From Nostoc sp. CMAA1605 (GTDB taxonomy: Bacteria > Cyanobacteriota > Cyanobacteriia > Cyanobacteriales > Nostocaceae): DNA of 64,000 nucleotides. A model generated the notes under the pieces. It had not been told where the DNA came from. It ran no database searches and saw only the letters and a list, made by a program, of their open reading frames with translations. A program made the translations under genes and the position numbers. Location of the stretch: positions 62,001 to 126,000 of the forward strand of contig NZ_PJIZ01000002.1 of the NCBI RefSeq assembly GCF_021596505.1. The letters are read 5' to 3'. Numbering within the stretch: position 1 is the first letter of the stretch; the number at the start of each line of letters is the position of its first letter. Of this stretch, positions 44,939 to 53,949 are shown in pieces.

Positions 44939-45121
44939 TTAAGTTTTATGCAACAAAGAAACATCTTTCAACAACTTTGGAAGATAAGAAACAAATTTTC
45001 TCTTGCTCTTTCTTTCTTGTGCTTTTAAATCTTGATAAATTGCTTGTAAGTCATTATTAAATTGATTTGAATGAGCTTGTCTAGCTTGATAAACTTCTTC
45101 GATAATTGGATCTTCCCACAT
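44939..45121 (-). CDS. Small partner of the PIN protein (probable antitoxin)
   Basis: A 60-residue protein that begins MWEDPIIEEVYQARQAHSNQ and continues NDLQAIYQDLKAQERKSKRK, a pattern I associate with small antitoxins paired with PIN toxins. It follows the PIN gene after four bases, so the order is toxin first. The basic middle could touch DNA. Confidence is limited by its length. Confidence 0.65.
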   Translation of the reverse strand: MWEDPIIEEVYQARQAHSNQFNNDLQAIYQDLKAQERKSKRKFVSYLPKLLKDVSLLHKT

Positions 45122-45125
45122 AATT

Positions 45126-45599
45126 TTACCTTTCTATCAGTTCTTCTGGGGTACAAATTATTACTGGTTCATAGCCTTGAGAGCGACAAATGCGTTCAAT
45201 TTCTCTCCGAATTATAGCATTAGCAATATGTTTACAATTCCATGTTAGTAAATAATTGATCCCATTAGTTACAGCAATAGCAATATGTAAAGCATCTTCA
45301 GCCGCTTTTTGTGGCATAATTTTAAAATCAAGAAAAGCTTGGGCTAAACTTAGTGCGTCTTCTCTAATTTCTAATAATTCTATTGTTTCTAAGATTTTTA
45401 GTCTTTGTTCAGAGGCGATAGGATCTCCAGCACTGGCTTCTTGAATAACTAGCTGTGAAGCCACTAGAAGAAATTTGTCTCGATAATTTTGCCACCATTC
45501 TTGAGTAATTTGTTGATGCCCTGCAATCACAATATCCCGGCTAGGACGAGAAGTTAGATAACTTATTACTGAAGTTTCTACATAGACTTTTTCTTTCAT
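45126..45599 (-). CDS. PIN domain toxin
   Basis: A 157-residue PIN-domain protein (VapC-like RNase fold). The N-terminal YVETSVISYLTSRPSRD carries the first acidic residue position (Glu instead of the usual Asp: KVYVETS), the helix with VIQEASAGD the second, and AAEDALHIAIAVTNGINYLLTWNCKHIAN the remaining acidic pair and hydrophobic core. It is followed after four bases by the 60-residue partner gene. It is the first of two PIN pairs in this island. Confidence 0.8.
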   Translation of the reverse strand: MKEKVYVETSVISYLTSRPSRDIVIAGHQQITQEWWQNYRDKFLLVASQLVIQEASAGDPIASEQRLKILETIELLEIREDALSLAQAFLDFKIMPQKAAEDALHIAIAVTNGINYLLTWNCKHIANAIIRREIERICRSQGYEPVIICTPEELIER

Positions 45600-45692
45600 G
45601 AGATTCTTGCATCGTCAGAAACACATCACCTGTGATGAAATTCTACACTTTTCTGGAATTGAGGGCGTTGGCGTTGAATCATTCTCTTAATT

Positions 45693-48600
45693 ATGTTGCG
45701 CCTCACGCCCTTACCTATGAACGAACAGCGTCAGCAAGCCTATCTCAATTTAATTCAAACCCTGCTTAGTTGTCCTAGTGGAGAAGAAGCGGAGATATTA
45801 GCAGCAAATACAGAATTGCTTGATGCTGGTTTTTTGCAGGTGTTGGCAGCAGAAGCAGAACATTATGCACAGCAGGGAGAAGAAAATACTGCAAACTGGT
45901 TGAGAAACCTTGCAACATATTTCACACAGAAAACTAACCCCATCACCGAAGAAGATATAAAAGCTTACGGGCAATTTTTATTAGAAATACTGCAAGCAAC
46001 AGAAGAAAGCAACAGCAATGCAGAAGTAATTTACCCATTGCTGGCAGCAAATACTGATAAGCTCAATGATATTTTTGCTCAATTATTACGCCATTGGGCA
46101 ACAAATACCCTAGCAGAAGTAAAACCAGATGCAGCAACATTCATCGCCGCAATAATTGGTGAGTTTAGCAATCTAATTCAGCAGTTTCCCTTGGGTAGCA
46201 AAGCCAACAACATGGAAATTGCTATCACTGGGTACGAAATCATCCTTACTGTTTACGCCCGCAGCGTTTTTCCTCAACAATGGGCAACATTACAAAATAA
46301 TCTGGGGACTGCTTACTCTGACAGAATATTAGGAGACAAAGCGGAGAATCTGGAAAATGCGATCGCTGCATATACAGCCGCACTGGAAGTCAGAACCAAG
46401 AGTGCCTTGCCTGTACAATGGGCAACGACGCAAAATAATCTGGGGAATGCTTACAGTAACAGAATATTAGGAGACAAAGCGGAGAATCTGGAAAATGCGA
46501 TCGCTGCATATACAGCCGCACTGGAAGTATTAACCAAGAGTGCCTTGCCTGTACAATGGGCAACGACGCAAAATAATCTGGGGAATGCTTACTCTGACAG
46601 AATATTAGGAGACAAAGCGGAGAATCTGGAAAATGCGATCGCTGCATATACAGCCGCACTGGAAGTTTATACCAAGAGTGCCTTGCCTGTACAATGGGCA
46701 ATGACGCAAAATAATCTGGGGACTGCTTACAATAACAGAATATTAGGAGACAAAGCGGAGAATCTGGAAAATGCGATCGCTGCATATACAGCCGCACTGG
46801 AAGTATTAACCAAGAGTGCCTTGCCTGTACAATGGGCAACGACGCAAAATAATCTGGGGAATGCTTACAGTAACAGAATATTAGGAGACAAAGCGGAGAA
46901 TCTGGAAAATGCGATCGCTGCATATACAGCCGCACTGGAAGTATTAACCAAGAGTGCCTTGCCTGTACAATGGGCAACGACGCAAAATAATCTGGGGGCT
47001 GCTTACTCTGACAGAATATTAGGAGACAAAGCGGAGAATCTGGAAAAAGCGATCACTGCATATACAGCCGCACTGGAAGTCAGAACCAAGAGTGCCTTGC
47101 CTGTAGATTGGGCAATGACGCAAAATAATCTGGGGACTGCTTACAATAACAGAATATTAGGAGACAAAGCGGAGAATCTGGAAAAAGCGATCGCTGCATA
47201 TACAGCCGCACTGGAAGTATTAACCAAGAGTGCCTTGCCTGTAGATTGGGCAATGACGCAAAATAATCTGGGGACTGCTTACAATAACAGAATATTAGGA
47301 GACAAAGCGGAGAATCTGGAAAAAGCGATCGCTGCATATACAGCCGCACTGGAAGTATTAACCAAGAGTGCCTTGCCTGTACAATGGGCAACGACGCAAA
47401 ATAATCTGGGGAATGCTTACCGTAACAGAATATTAGGAGACAAAGCCGAGAATCTGGAAAAAGCGATCGCTGCATATACAGCCGCACTGGAAGTCAGAAC
47501 CAAGAGTGCCTTTCCCCAAAACCATGCAGAAACGTTGTTAAATCTCGGCAGATTACACCAAGACGAAAAACAGTTTGAGTCAGCTTACAATACCTTTGTT
47601 GCGGCAATAGAAACTGTGGAAGCCTTGCGGGGTGAAATTGTTTCTGGGGAAGAAGCCAAGCGCAAACAAGCAGAACAATGGAATCAACTTTATAGAAGAA
47701 TGGTAGAAGTTTGCCTAGCATTGGCAAGAGACACTCAGGCAATAGAATATATTGAACGTAGCAAAACCCGCAATTTAGTAGAATTGCTAACTAAAGCAAC
47801 ATCAACAAGTCCCGAAAATTTGCCTTTAGTTAATCACAGCATCCAGTTTGGCGAAATTCAAAACTTTCTAAACCACGAAACTGTAATCATTCAATGGTAC
47901 ATCTTCAGTGATTGTTTTCGCGCCTTCATCATCACTGATGAAAACCACAAGCCAGCCATTTGGCATTCTAGCGAACAAGATTTAGATGCTTTAATTGATT
48001 GGACTAAGGAATATTTAAAAGACTACTACAATAGTCAGGAAGATCCAGATAAAATTCAATGGCAAAATCAGCTAGAACAACGCCTAAACAAGTTATCAGA
48101 CATTCTGCATCTTGCGGAAATCTTAGATTTAGTACCGCAACAATGCCACAGATTAATCTTGATTCCTCATCGCTTTTTACATCTGTTTCCTCTCCATGCT
48201 TTACCTGTCAATGAATCATACGTCATTGACTTATTTCCCAACGGCGTAAGCTATGCACCCAGTTGTCAAATTCTCCAACAAGTCCAACTGCGTCAACGTC
48301 CTGATTTTCAATCTTTCTTTGCCATCCAAAACCCCACAGAAGATTTATATCAAGGCTACCAAAAAGATTTAGGTGCAGTTGCAGTTATTAAGAAACAGTT
48401 TAGTGATCCTCATATTTTGAAGCAAGACCAAGCCAAAAAATCAGCAATTCTCAGTGTTAATGACAATCCGCATCATGTCACACTGCATGAAAAATTACTG
48501 AAAGCTAACTGTGCTTTCTTCTTCTGTCACGGATACTTTAACTTTGCTTCTCCCAAAGATTCTGGATTATTATTAGCTGATTGCTTTGTTCCTTCAGAGT

Positions 48601-49118
48601 TAGCTAAAGAAAACCCTAAACGTTATATACTTGTCTCTGAAGATAAAGCAGTAGACTTGACCAAGTGCCTAACTTTAGCAGATATCATTACTCACTTCCA
48701 ACTAGAAAACTGTCGCTTAGTCACTCTCTCTGCTTGCGAAACTGGTTTAACAGACTTCACCAGCACCAGCGACGAATACATAGGTTTACCCAGTGGTTTC
48801 TTGTTAGCTGGTAGCACTAATGTAGTCAGCAGCCTGTGGACAGTCAGTGCTAAAGCTACAGCTTTATTAATGATTAAATTTTACGAAGAACTCCAGCAGC
48901 AAAATAATATTGTATTAGCTTTAAATACAGCCCAACGTTGGTTAAGGGATACAACAGTCAAAGGCTTTCAAGATTGGCTAAATAATTCCTCAGTCAGTTT
49001 CGTGTGTCAGGAAAAACTCAATCATGACTTTGCGAATAGTTTTGAAGATGCCTCAATCAAACCCTTTGCATCACCTTTTTATTGGGCAGCTTTTTGTAAC
49101 ATCGGTAAAGGAGTTTAG
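45693..49118 (+). CDS. TPR-CHAT protein (caspase-like protease with tandem repeats)
   Basis: A 1141-residue protein; a second ATG nine codons in (45717) is an equally possible start. Residues 1-170 form a helical N-terminal region. From about 172 to 620 run tetratricopeptide-like repeats; those from residue 212 on are nearly identical 46-residue units (eight full, one partial). Residues about 780-1141 form a CHAT domain, with the catalytic pair His946 (FFCHGYF) and Cys1015 (SACETGL). CHAT proteases are caspase relatives that cleave partner proteins in signalling or cell death. The next gene starts three bases after its stop. Confidence 0.92.
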   Translation: MLRLTPLPMNEQRQQAYLNLIQTLLSCPSGEEAEILAANTELLDAGFLQVLAAEAEHYAQQGEENTANWLRNLATYFTQKTNPITEEDIKAYGQFLLEILQATEESNSNAEVIYPLLAANTDKLNDIFAQLLRHWATNTLAEVKPDAATFIAAIIGEFSNLIQQFPLGSKANNMEIAITGYEIILTVYARSVFPQQWATLQNNLGTAYSDRILGDKAENLENAIAAYTAALEVRTKSALPVQWATTQNNLGNAYSNRILGDKAENLENAIAAYTAALEVLTKSALPVQWATTQNNLGNAYSDRILGDKAENLENAIAAYTAALEVYTKSALPVQWAMTQNNLGTAYNNRILGDKAENLENAIAAYTAALEVLTKSALPVQWATTQNNLGNAYSNRILGDKAENLENAIAAYTAALEVLTKSALPVQWATTQNNLGAAYSDRILGDKAENLEKAITAYTAALEVRTKSALPVDWAMTQNNLGTAYNNRILGDKAENLEKAIAAYTAALEVLTKSALPVDWAMTQNNLGTAYNNRILGDKAENLEKAIAAYTAALEVLTKSALPVQWATTQNNLGNAYRNRILGDKAENLEKAIAAYTAALEVRTKSAFPQNHAETLLNLGRLHQDEKQFESAYNTFVAAIETVEALRGEIVSGEEAKRKQAEQWNQLYRRMVEVCLALARDTQAIEYIERSKTRNLVELLTKATSTSPENLPLVNHSIQFGEIQNFLNHETVIIQWYIFSDCFRAFIITDENHKPAIWHSSEQDLDALIDWTKEYLKDYYNSQEDPDKIQWQNQLEQRLNKLSDILHLAEILDLVPQQCHRLILIPHRFLHLFPLHALPVNESYVIDLFPNGVSYAPSCQILQQVQLRQRPDFQSFFAIQNPTEDLYQGYQKDLGAVAVIKKQFSDPHILKQDQAKKSAILSVNDNPHHVTLHEKLLKANCAFFFCHGYFNFASPKDSGLLLADCFVPSELAKENPKRYILVSEDKAVDLTKCLTLADIITHFQLENCRLVTLSACETGLTDFTSTSDEYIGLPSGFLLAGSTNVVSSLWTVSAKATALLMIKFYEELQQQNNIVLALNTAQRWLRDTTVKGFQDWLNNSSVSFVCQEKLNHDFANSFEDASIKPFASPFYWAAFCNIGKGV
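46326..47567 (+). repeat. Nine 138-bp tandem repeats within the CHAT gene
   Basis: Starting at ATATTAGGA 46326, a 138-bp unit repeats eight times (to 47429), then a ninth diverges after about 90 bp. Units differ at a handful of codons only. Nearly every unit has a HIP1 octamer (GCGATCGC) at the same place (mutated to GCGATCAC in unit 6). The near identity points to recent expansion or gene conversion. Confidence 0.9.
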
Positions 49119-49121
49119 AAA

Positions 49122-49499
49122 ATGTCTATTTATAAAAATAGTGCCTTAGCTTTTGAGCAAGTGCTTGATTCGCAATCAAACTTAATTTCAATTTCAGACT
49201 GGAAGGAATTAGAGCAACTACGGAGTCATTTACCAGAAGACGATGAAGAAATCTCAGAAATTATAGAAAATTGGTTGCAACTAGAATCTCGCAGTCAACT
49301 TTTAGCCACTTATAAGCAAAACCTGCAATTACTCAGTGCTGCATTTCCGATTGATATAGATATAAACATCGGCATAGCTAATAGTAAATCCCAGACTCCA
49401 GCCAATCAACCTAGCGAATCATCAAAGGAACTTACAGACAATGCTATAAAAAGGAATTCTCCATTATCTGACGACACAAAATCAAATCAAAAACCGTGA
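49122..49499 (+). CDS. Uncharacterised acidic protein of the CHAT operon
   Basis: A 125-residue acidic protein with no recognised fold. Residues 1-75 look helical (EQVLDSQSNLISISDWKEL, SEIIENWLQLESR), while residues 85-125 are rich in Ser, Asn, Lys and Gln and probably disordered. It lies three bases after the CHAT gene, and its stop overlaps the GTG of the next gene by four bases, so the three genes are translated as a unit. It could be a substrate, an adaptor or an inhibitor of the CHAT protease; this is inference. Confidence 0.7.
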   Translation: MSIYKNSALAFEQVLDSQSNLISISDWKELEQLRSHLPEDDEEISEIIENWLQLESRSQLLATYKQNLQLLSAAFPIDIDINIGIANSKSQTPANQPSESSKELTDNAIKRNSPLSDDTKSNQKP

Positions 49500-50878
49500 A
49501 GAATTTCAGCCTCAGCCTCTATGCTTTTCATCTTTGCCACACCTTCACTGAACTCCCCGGTGAAGTTGTGGCAGATGCTAAACTCTTGTGGGAAAATCTG
49601 GTGAAAGTCGGTGAAACTTCGCTAACTTTTGTGGGGTTGAAAGATTTACGCTCAAAATTAATTTGTTATCAAAATAATATATACGACCCCAAGCGGCAAC
49701 AAGGAAGAAAAACAGAATGGTTAACTGATGTGGGAAGTTTAGATTTAGGTAGTCTCCCCACAACAGAAGGCTTTAAAATTAATGCCAACCTTCAACCTTT
49801 CTTGCTCAACGATACCTACGCCGTTGATTTAACTCTTGTTGCAGAATCACCAAACATTCCGATAGATATACCACAACTGCAACATTTTAAACCAAGTTCT
49901 CTACTCCCCTCTCATATTCAAGCATCATTAGGTCAAACATTATGGATTTATGGAGAAGTAGATCCAAATGAAAACTGCGATGTCCTAGCTGAAAAATTAG
50001 CCATAGCCTTATTAGCTGGGACAAATTTAAATCCTGTACGCACGCAACAAGGCGAACTATTTGGTAGTCTGTTATTTGAATACCAAGCACCAGACCCCAA
50101 TGAACCAGAGAATCCGGCGAAACAATGTCATATTTTAATACTTATTAATAATAGTCAAGCTGCAACAGCAACGCTTGCAGAAGCAGCCTATAATTGGTTA
50201 CTCAATTTACTTTGTAGCTACCACAAAATCCTTTACATTTATCAACTAGCACGTCAACGCTACCGAGAAGCGAGAATAATTTACAGTGAACTAGAAAAGA
50301 ACATTCAAGAATTTAACAAGCTGATATCCAAAAACCCAACTCAATTATCTGCCTTAAAAAGCCTCATGGGAACAATCCCCAAGAAAAGCTTTGATTACGC
50401 CAGATGCTTGCAAGATTTACAAACGCACCACACAGCAATCATTACTAACATTAATAATTACACAATCTGTTTAGAAAAAATTCAAAGTATTAATAACAGT
50501 AATAGTCCTCAATTTTGGCAAGATTTCATCAACAAAGACTGTCAGAAATGGCAACAACAAATCCAAACAGATATTAATTATCTGATTCCAGGTCAAGAAT
50601 TATTTGTGCAGTTAGTTGATACAATTCGCGGTATCGTAGAAACACAACAAGCAGAGAGCGATCGCTCTTTAGAACGCACAGTCCAAGTATTAGGTATAGC
50701 CTTTGGTGGCGGTGCAATAGTTTCTGGTGTTGTTACCGGACACATAGATAAACCATTCGCACCAATTAATTTCAAGTACCCAATTCACCCCTTAGTATCA
50801 TCCTTGTTGTGGAGTTTTCTAGCTACCGCCTGTTTTTGGTGGATAGCGTGGCAGGTTACTAAACGTAAGTGGCGTTAA
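49496..50878 (+). CDS. Uncharacterised membrane protein of the CHAT operon
   Basis: A 460-residue protein starting at a GTG that overlaps the previous stop by four bases. Residues 1-235 are mixed alpha/beta. Residues about 245-395 are a helical, coiled-coil-prone region (REARIIYSELEKNIQEFNKLISK). The last 70 residues contain two hydrophobic helices (VLGIAFGGGAIVSGVVTG and LVSSLLWSFLATACFWWIAW) and a basic tail. A soluble sensor part, a helical stalk and two C-terminal membrane helices recall CorA-like effector layouts in bacterial defence, which makes it the probable membrane effector of the operon. No family name can be given. Confidence 0.7.
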   Translation: MKNFSLSLYAFHLCHTFTELPGEVVADAKLLWENLVKVGETSLTFVGLKDLRSKLICYQNNIYDPKRQQGRKTEWLTDVGSLDLGSLPTTEGFKINANLQPFLLNDTYAVDLTLVAESPNIPIDIPQLQHFKPSSLLPSHIQASLGQTLWIYGEVDPNENCDVLAEKLAIALLAGTNLNPVRTQQGELFGSLLFEYQAPDPNEPENPAKQCHILILINNSQAATATLAEAAYNWLLNLLCSYHKILYIYQLARQRYREARIIYSELEKNIQEFNKLISKNPTQLSALKSLMGTIPKKSFDYARCLQDLQTHHTAIITNINNYTICLEKIQSINNSNSPQFWQDFINKDCQKWQQQIQTDINYLIPGQELFVQLVDTIRGIVETQQAESDRSLERTVQVLGIAFGGGAIVSGVVTGHIDKPFAPINFKYPIHPLVSSLLWSFLATACFWWIAWQVTKRKWR

Positions 50879-51063
50879 GATAAGTTATTTTAGCCTATCT
50901 CATGTAAACATCAGGAAAAATTAGGCGATCGCAAAAATTTCTGAGATAAGCAGATCAATTCAGCAAAGGGGATAATTTCAGATTCGGTCGTGATTTAGCG
51001 TTATTTCCACAGACGACATTTTACAATAGCAAATGCGATCGCAGGCATCGCCGAAATAAATTT

Positions 51064-51684
51064 ATGACTCAAGCTTTACGCAAACTAGTCACATTCGATG
51101 AATTTGTTGCCAAATACCCAGACACCTCTGGAAAACGCTATGAGCTGCATGATGGAGTAGTTATAGAGATGTCCCAGCCTACAGGTGAACATGAAGAGGT
51201 TATTGGTTTTTTGGCACTGAATATATCTATAGAAATTGGGCGACTAAAATTTCCCTACTTCATTCCCAAAACAGCATTAGTTAAACCGCTTGAAAGTGAA
51301 TCAGCTTACTCGCCAGATGTGCTGGTATTAAATCGCCCCAATTTAGTCAATGAACCACTCTGGAAAAAAGATTCTACTGTCAGCCTAGCTAAATCTATAC
51401 CATTGGTGATTGAAGTGGTGAGTAGTAACTGGCGTGATGATTATCTTACTAAAGTAGCTGCTTATGAAACAGTGGGCATCCCTGAATACTGGGTTGTTGA
51501 TTATGCCGCTTTAGGTGGTAGGCGGTTTATTGGCAATCCCAAACAACCGACAATATCAGTTTATTCATTGGTTGATGGTGAATACCAGATTAATCAGTTT
51601 CGTGGGAGGGAACGCATTATTTCACCCACATTAAAAGAATTGAATTTAACCGCAGAACAGATTTTTCAAGCCGGAGGTGTGTAA
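51064..51684 (+). CDS. Uma2 family endonuclease-fold protein
   Basis: A 206-residue Uma2 (DUF820) protein. LVTFDEFVAKYPDTSGKRYELHDGVVIEMSQP is the N-terminal module; YSPDVLVLNRP carries the catalytic Asp and IPLVIEVVSSNWRDDYLTKVAAYETVGIPEYWVVD the Glu-x-Val core and Lys helix of the PD-(D/E)XK fold. It is only distantly similar to the Uma2 gene at 35772. It is followed by a PIN toxin-antitoxin pair within the accessory island. Confidence 0.85.
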   Translation: MTQALRKLVTFDEFVAKYPDTSGKRYELHDGVVIEMSQPTGEHEEVIGFLALNISIEIGRLKFPYFIPKTALVKPLESESAYSPDVLVLNRPNLVNEPLWKKDSTVSLAKSIPLVIEVVSSNWRDDYLTKVAAYETVGIPEYWVVDYAALGGRRFIGNPKQPTISVYSLVDGEYQINQFRGRERIISPTLKELNLTAEQIFQAGGV

Positions 51685-51770
51685 ATATAAAGCTGCTAAT
51701 AATATGGCAACTAAGAATAAGGCAAAATATAAGATAATATCAGCCCTGAAATCTGACACTCCAGCTAACT

Positions 51771-52040
51771 ATGACCTCTATAAAAGCAAAACTCTTGGCT
51801 GCGATCGAAACAGTACCAGACTCCATCTTAGAGCAAACCCTTGATTATCTCGAATACCTGAAAACCAGAGAACAGAAACCTCAAAGCTTATCTCAAGAAG
51901 TTCTTCAAAAAGAGGGAGAGCCGATTTTGCGTGGTTCAAAAGCCAAAGATTTACTAAAGTTTGCCAATACATGGCAGGGAGACGACTTTGAGGAGTGCCT
52001 TCAGCTTGTTTATGAAACCCGTTCTCAAACAGAGTTCTAA
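51771..52040 (+). CDS. DUF2281-type antitoxin
   Basis: An 89-residue protein. The N-terminal helix-turn pattern SIKAKLLAAIETVPDSILEQTLDYLEYLKTRE is the DUF2281 motif, and the second half (ILRGSKAKDLLKFANTWQGDDFEECLQLVYETR) resembles the toxin-binding tail of VapB-like antitoxins. Its stop overlaps the toxin start by one base (TAATG), so the two are translationally coupled. Confidence 0.8.
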   Translation: MTSIKAKLLAAIETVPDSILEQTLDYLEYLKTREQKPQSLSQEVLQKEGEPILRGSKAKDLLKFANTWQGDDFEECLQLVYETRSQTEF

Positions 52041-52489
52041 TGTACTTGCTTGATACCAATCACTGTAGCCGCATCATCTTTGGTGATTCTCATCTTATCC
52101 AACAACTACAACTTCATAGCGAAGTAGGGATTGCTACCAGCGTCGTGGTATGTGGAGAACTCCTGTACATGGCAGCAAAATCTGAGCGCAGTGCCACCAA
52201 TATTCAGCAGGTCAGAGCGTTTTTAGACACAATCGATATTTATCCCGTCAATTTATCAATTTCTCAGGTTTATGGCAATCTCAAAGGCAAGTTGGTGAAT
52301 GCTTTCGGGCCTAAAGAAAAAGCCCAGCGACGAAGTTTTACTCTGCAAACCATCGGTTTTGGGGATAATGACCTCTGGATTGCCGCCACAGCAATTCACT
52401 ATAATCTCACTGTGGTTTCTACAGATAATGATTTTCGGCGAATTCAGCAAGTGGAAACGTTGGTTGTGGAATCTTGGCTTTTTGGGTAG
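52040..52489 (+). CDS. PIN domain toxin (VapC type)
   Basis: A 149-residue PIN RNase. Acidic active-site residues are seen in MYLLDTNHCSRIIFG (Asp5), VVCGELLYMA (Glu) and FGDNDLWIAATAIHYNLTVVSTDNDFRRI (three Asp). VapC-type toxins cut tRNA or rRNA and are neutralised by the protein encoded one base upstream. The stop lies within the terminator hairpin 52488-52511. Confidence 0.88.
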   Translation: MYLLDTNHCSRIIFGDSHLIQQLQLHSEVGIATSVVVCGELLYMAAKSERSATNIQQVRAFLDTIDIYPVNLSISQVYGNLKGKLVNAFGPKEKAQRRSFTLQTIGFGDNDLWIAATAIHYNLTVVSTDNDFRRIQQVETLVVESWLFG

Positions 52490-52511
52490 AGACGCGAATC
52501 GTCGCGTCTCT
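52488..52511. terminator. Bidirectional hairpin between vapC-like and cupA genes
   Basis: AGAGACGCGA (52488-52497) and TCGCGTCTCT (52502-52511) form a perfect 10-bp stem with a 4-base loop. It separates convergent transcripts of the PIN toxin gene and the low-CO2 operon, ending eight bases from the cupA stop. Confidence 0.7.
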
Positions 52512-52518
52512 AAGTAAA

Positions 52519-53841
52519 TTAACGATAATCTTGACGCTGGATGTCTCGCAGACGCGCCGCATCACGCATACCATATTCAGGACGGGTAAAGCGGCCGAGT
52601 TGCGCTTCAAAAAACTCGCGGTTAGCTTGCAAGTGCTTGGGGTTGGGGTCGTCTAAGGGATATAACAAAGCAGTCCGCAATGCCTGAATTACCGCAGAGG
52701 TAACATTGTACATGGAACGCTGGAAACTAATCCCCAACTGAATCAGCATATCTTCCTCACCCCGACAATGTTGTTGGTAATAATCAACCAGATATTGGGG
52801 TAAGAAATGCAACATATCTTGCATTAACAATGTCGGTGGAATTCCGGCTGTACCAACGGGGAATACGTCAGCGTAGAGAATACCGTAGTGGAAATCCTTT
52901 TGGTCATCGGGGACTTGACCAGCTTGGGCGTTATAGGATTTTGTGCCTCTAAAGGGGGCTGTGCGGTAAAATACAGCCTCTACGTAGGGTAATGCGGCTT
53001 CGTATAGCCAAGTGAAACCTTTAGATTTGGGGATGATTTCGTAACATTCACCACGGATATACACATGATGGTAAATCGGCCGACCGGCGATCGCAAATAT
53101 CCCATTGATCAAAAAGTTCATGGCATCAGGAACGCCTTTAAAGCCGCCTTCATCATAGATATCCGACATTTCAAAAAATACCGGTGCCATGACTTCCCAG
53201 AATAAACCCAGGTTGGCGTAATAGGACATTTGGCGGCACTGTTCCAAGAACATATCGGGGAACAGTTTGTAGAGTCCCAACATTACGGGATTGCCTTTAA
53301 AGTAAGCTTTAATTGCCCTATCGGCGTTAGCTTTGTATTCTTCTGAGTCGAGGTAAGCATCAAATTGGTTGACAGGCGCGTACATATGACGATGCCACAA
53401 CATAGCCCGCATACAGGCTTCGGCAAATTCCATATTGACGCGATCGTGCAGTAAATGATGCAATAGTTTTGGCATTTTGAAGGTTTCGCCCCTGTCCATA
53501 AATGCCAAAAGTTCTGGGTGTGCTGTGGCTTCACCACGCCAAATTCTTAAATCAGCGTCGTCCCCAGCGTAATGATTATGTCTATCTAAATATTCTTGGG
53601 AAATAAAGTATTTAAAAAAGGGAAAGGGATCTAAAAAGACTTGTTCGGCGATATATAGTAAGTCGCGCCAGTAAAAATCCATCGGTACAGCATAAGCTTT
53701 GTAGATACCAATAATTTGCATTAAATTCTCTGGCGTATCAGGTAACATCGAACCGCCAGCTTCTAAGCGATAAATGATATCAGCAAATTCGTGGCGGGAA
53801 GGGGGAATTTTGGTAATGGGTTTTTCTGGGGTTTGTACCAT
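52519..53841 (-). CDS. cupA: CO2 hydration protein CupA (ChpY) of NDH-1MS
   Basis: A 440-residue protein of the CupA/CupB family. It is a peripheral subunit of the NDH-1MS complex on the thylakoid membrane, where it is thought to hydrate CO2 to bicarbonate at the cost of plastoquinone-linked electron flow. Conserved stretches seen include EAGGSMLPDTPENLMQIIG, FKYFISQEYLDRHNHYAGDD and HHVYIRGECYEIIP, with His and Asp residues suitable for zinc. The assignment to CupA (inducible) rather than CupB follows from the neighbours ndhF3 and ndhD3. It is the last gene of the operon, 108 bp after ndhD3, a gap filled with tandem repeats. Confidence 0.92.
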   Translation of the reverse strand: MVQTPEKPITKIPPSRHEFADIIYRLEAGGSMLPDTPENLMQIIGIYKAYAVPMDFYWRDLLYIAEQVFLDPFPFFKYFISQEYLDRHNHYAGDDADLRIWRGEATAHPELLAFMDRGETFKMPKLLHHLLHDRVNMEFAEACMRAMLWHRHMYAPVNQFDAYLDSEEYKANADRAIKAYFKGNPVMLGLYKLFPDMFLEQCRQMSYYANLGLFWEVMAPVFFEMSDIYDEGGFKGVPDAMNFLINGIFAIAGRPIYHHVYIRGECYEIIPKSKGFTWLYEAALPYVEAVFYRTAPFRGTKSYNAQAGQVPDDQKDFHYGILYADVFPVGTAGIPPTLLMQDMLHFLPQYLVDYYQQHCRGEEDMLIQLGISFQRSMYNVTSAVIQALRTALLYPLDDPNPKHLQANREFFEAQLGRFTRPEYGMRDAARLRDIQRQDYR

Positions 53842-53842
53842 A

Positions 53843-53949
53843 GTTCGGGGTTGGGGAATGGGGATTGGGGACTGGGGACTGGGGACTGGGGACTGGGGAT
53901 TGGGGATTGGGGATTAGGTATTCCCTTACACCCTTACACCCTCACACCC
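53843..53949. repeat. Short tandem repeats between ndhD3 and cupA
   Basis: GGGGACT heptads (four in a row, about 53866-53897) flanked by GGGGATT and GGGATTG variants, then CCCTTACA/CCCTCACA units to 53957. The array fills the whole spacer within an operon. Confidence 0.8.

Noticed and set aside
46390..47487. Long minus-strand open frames with repeated MQRSHFPDSPLCLL-like products opposite the CHAT gene
   Set aside because: They are the antisense of the 138-bp repeats; periodic sense codons keep the opposite strand open. No ribosome binding site or independent composition.
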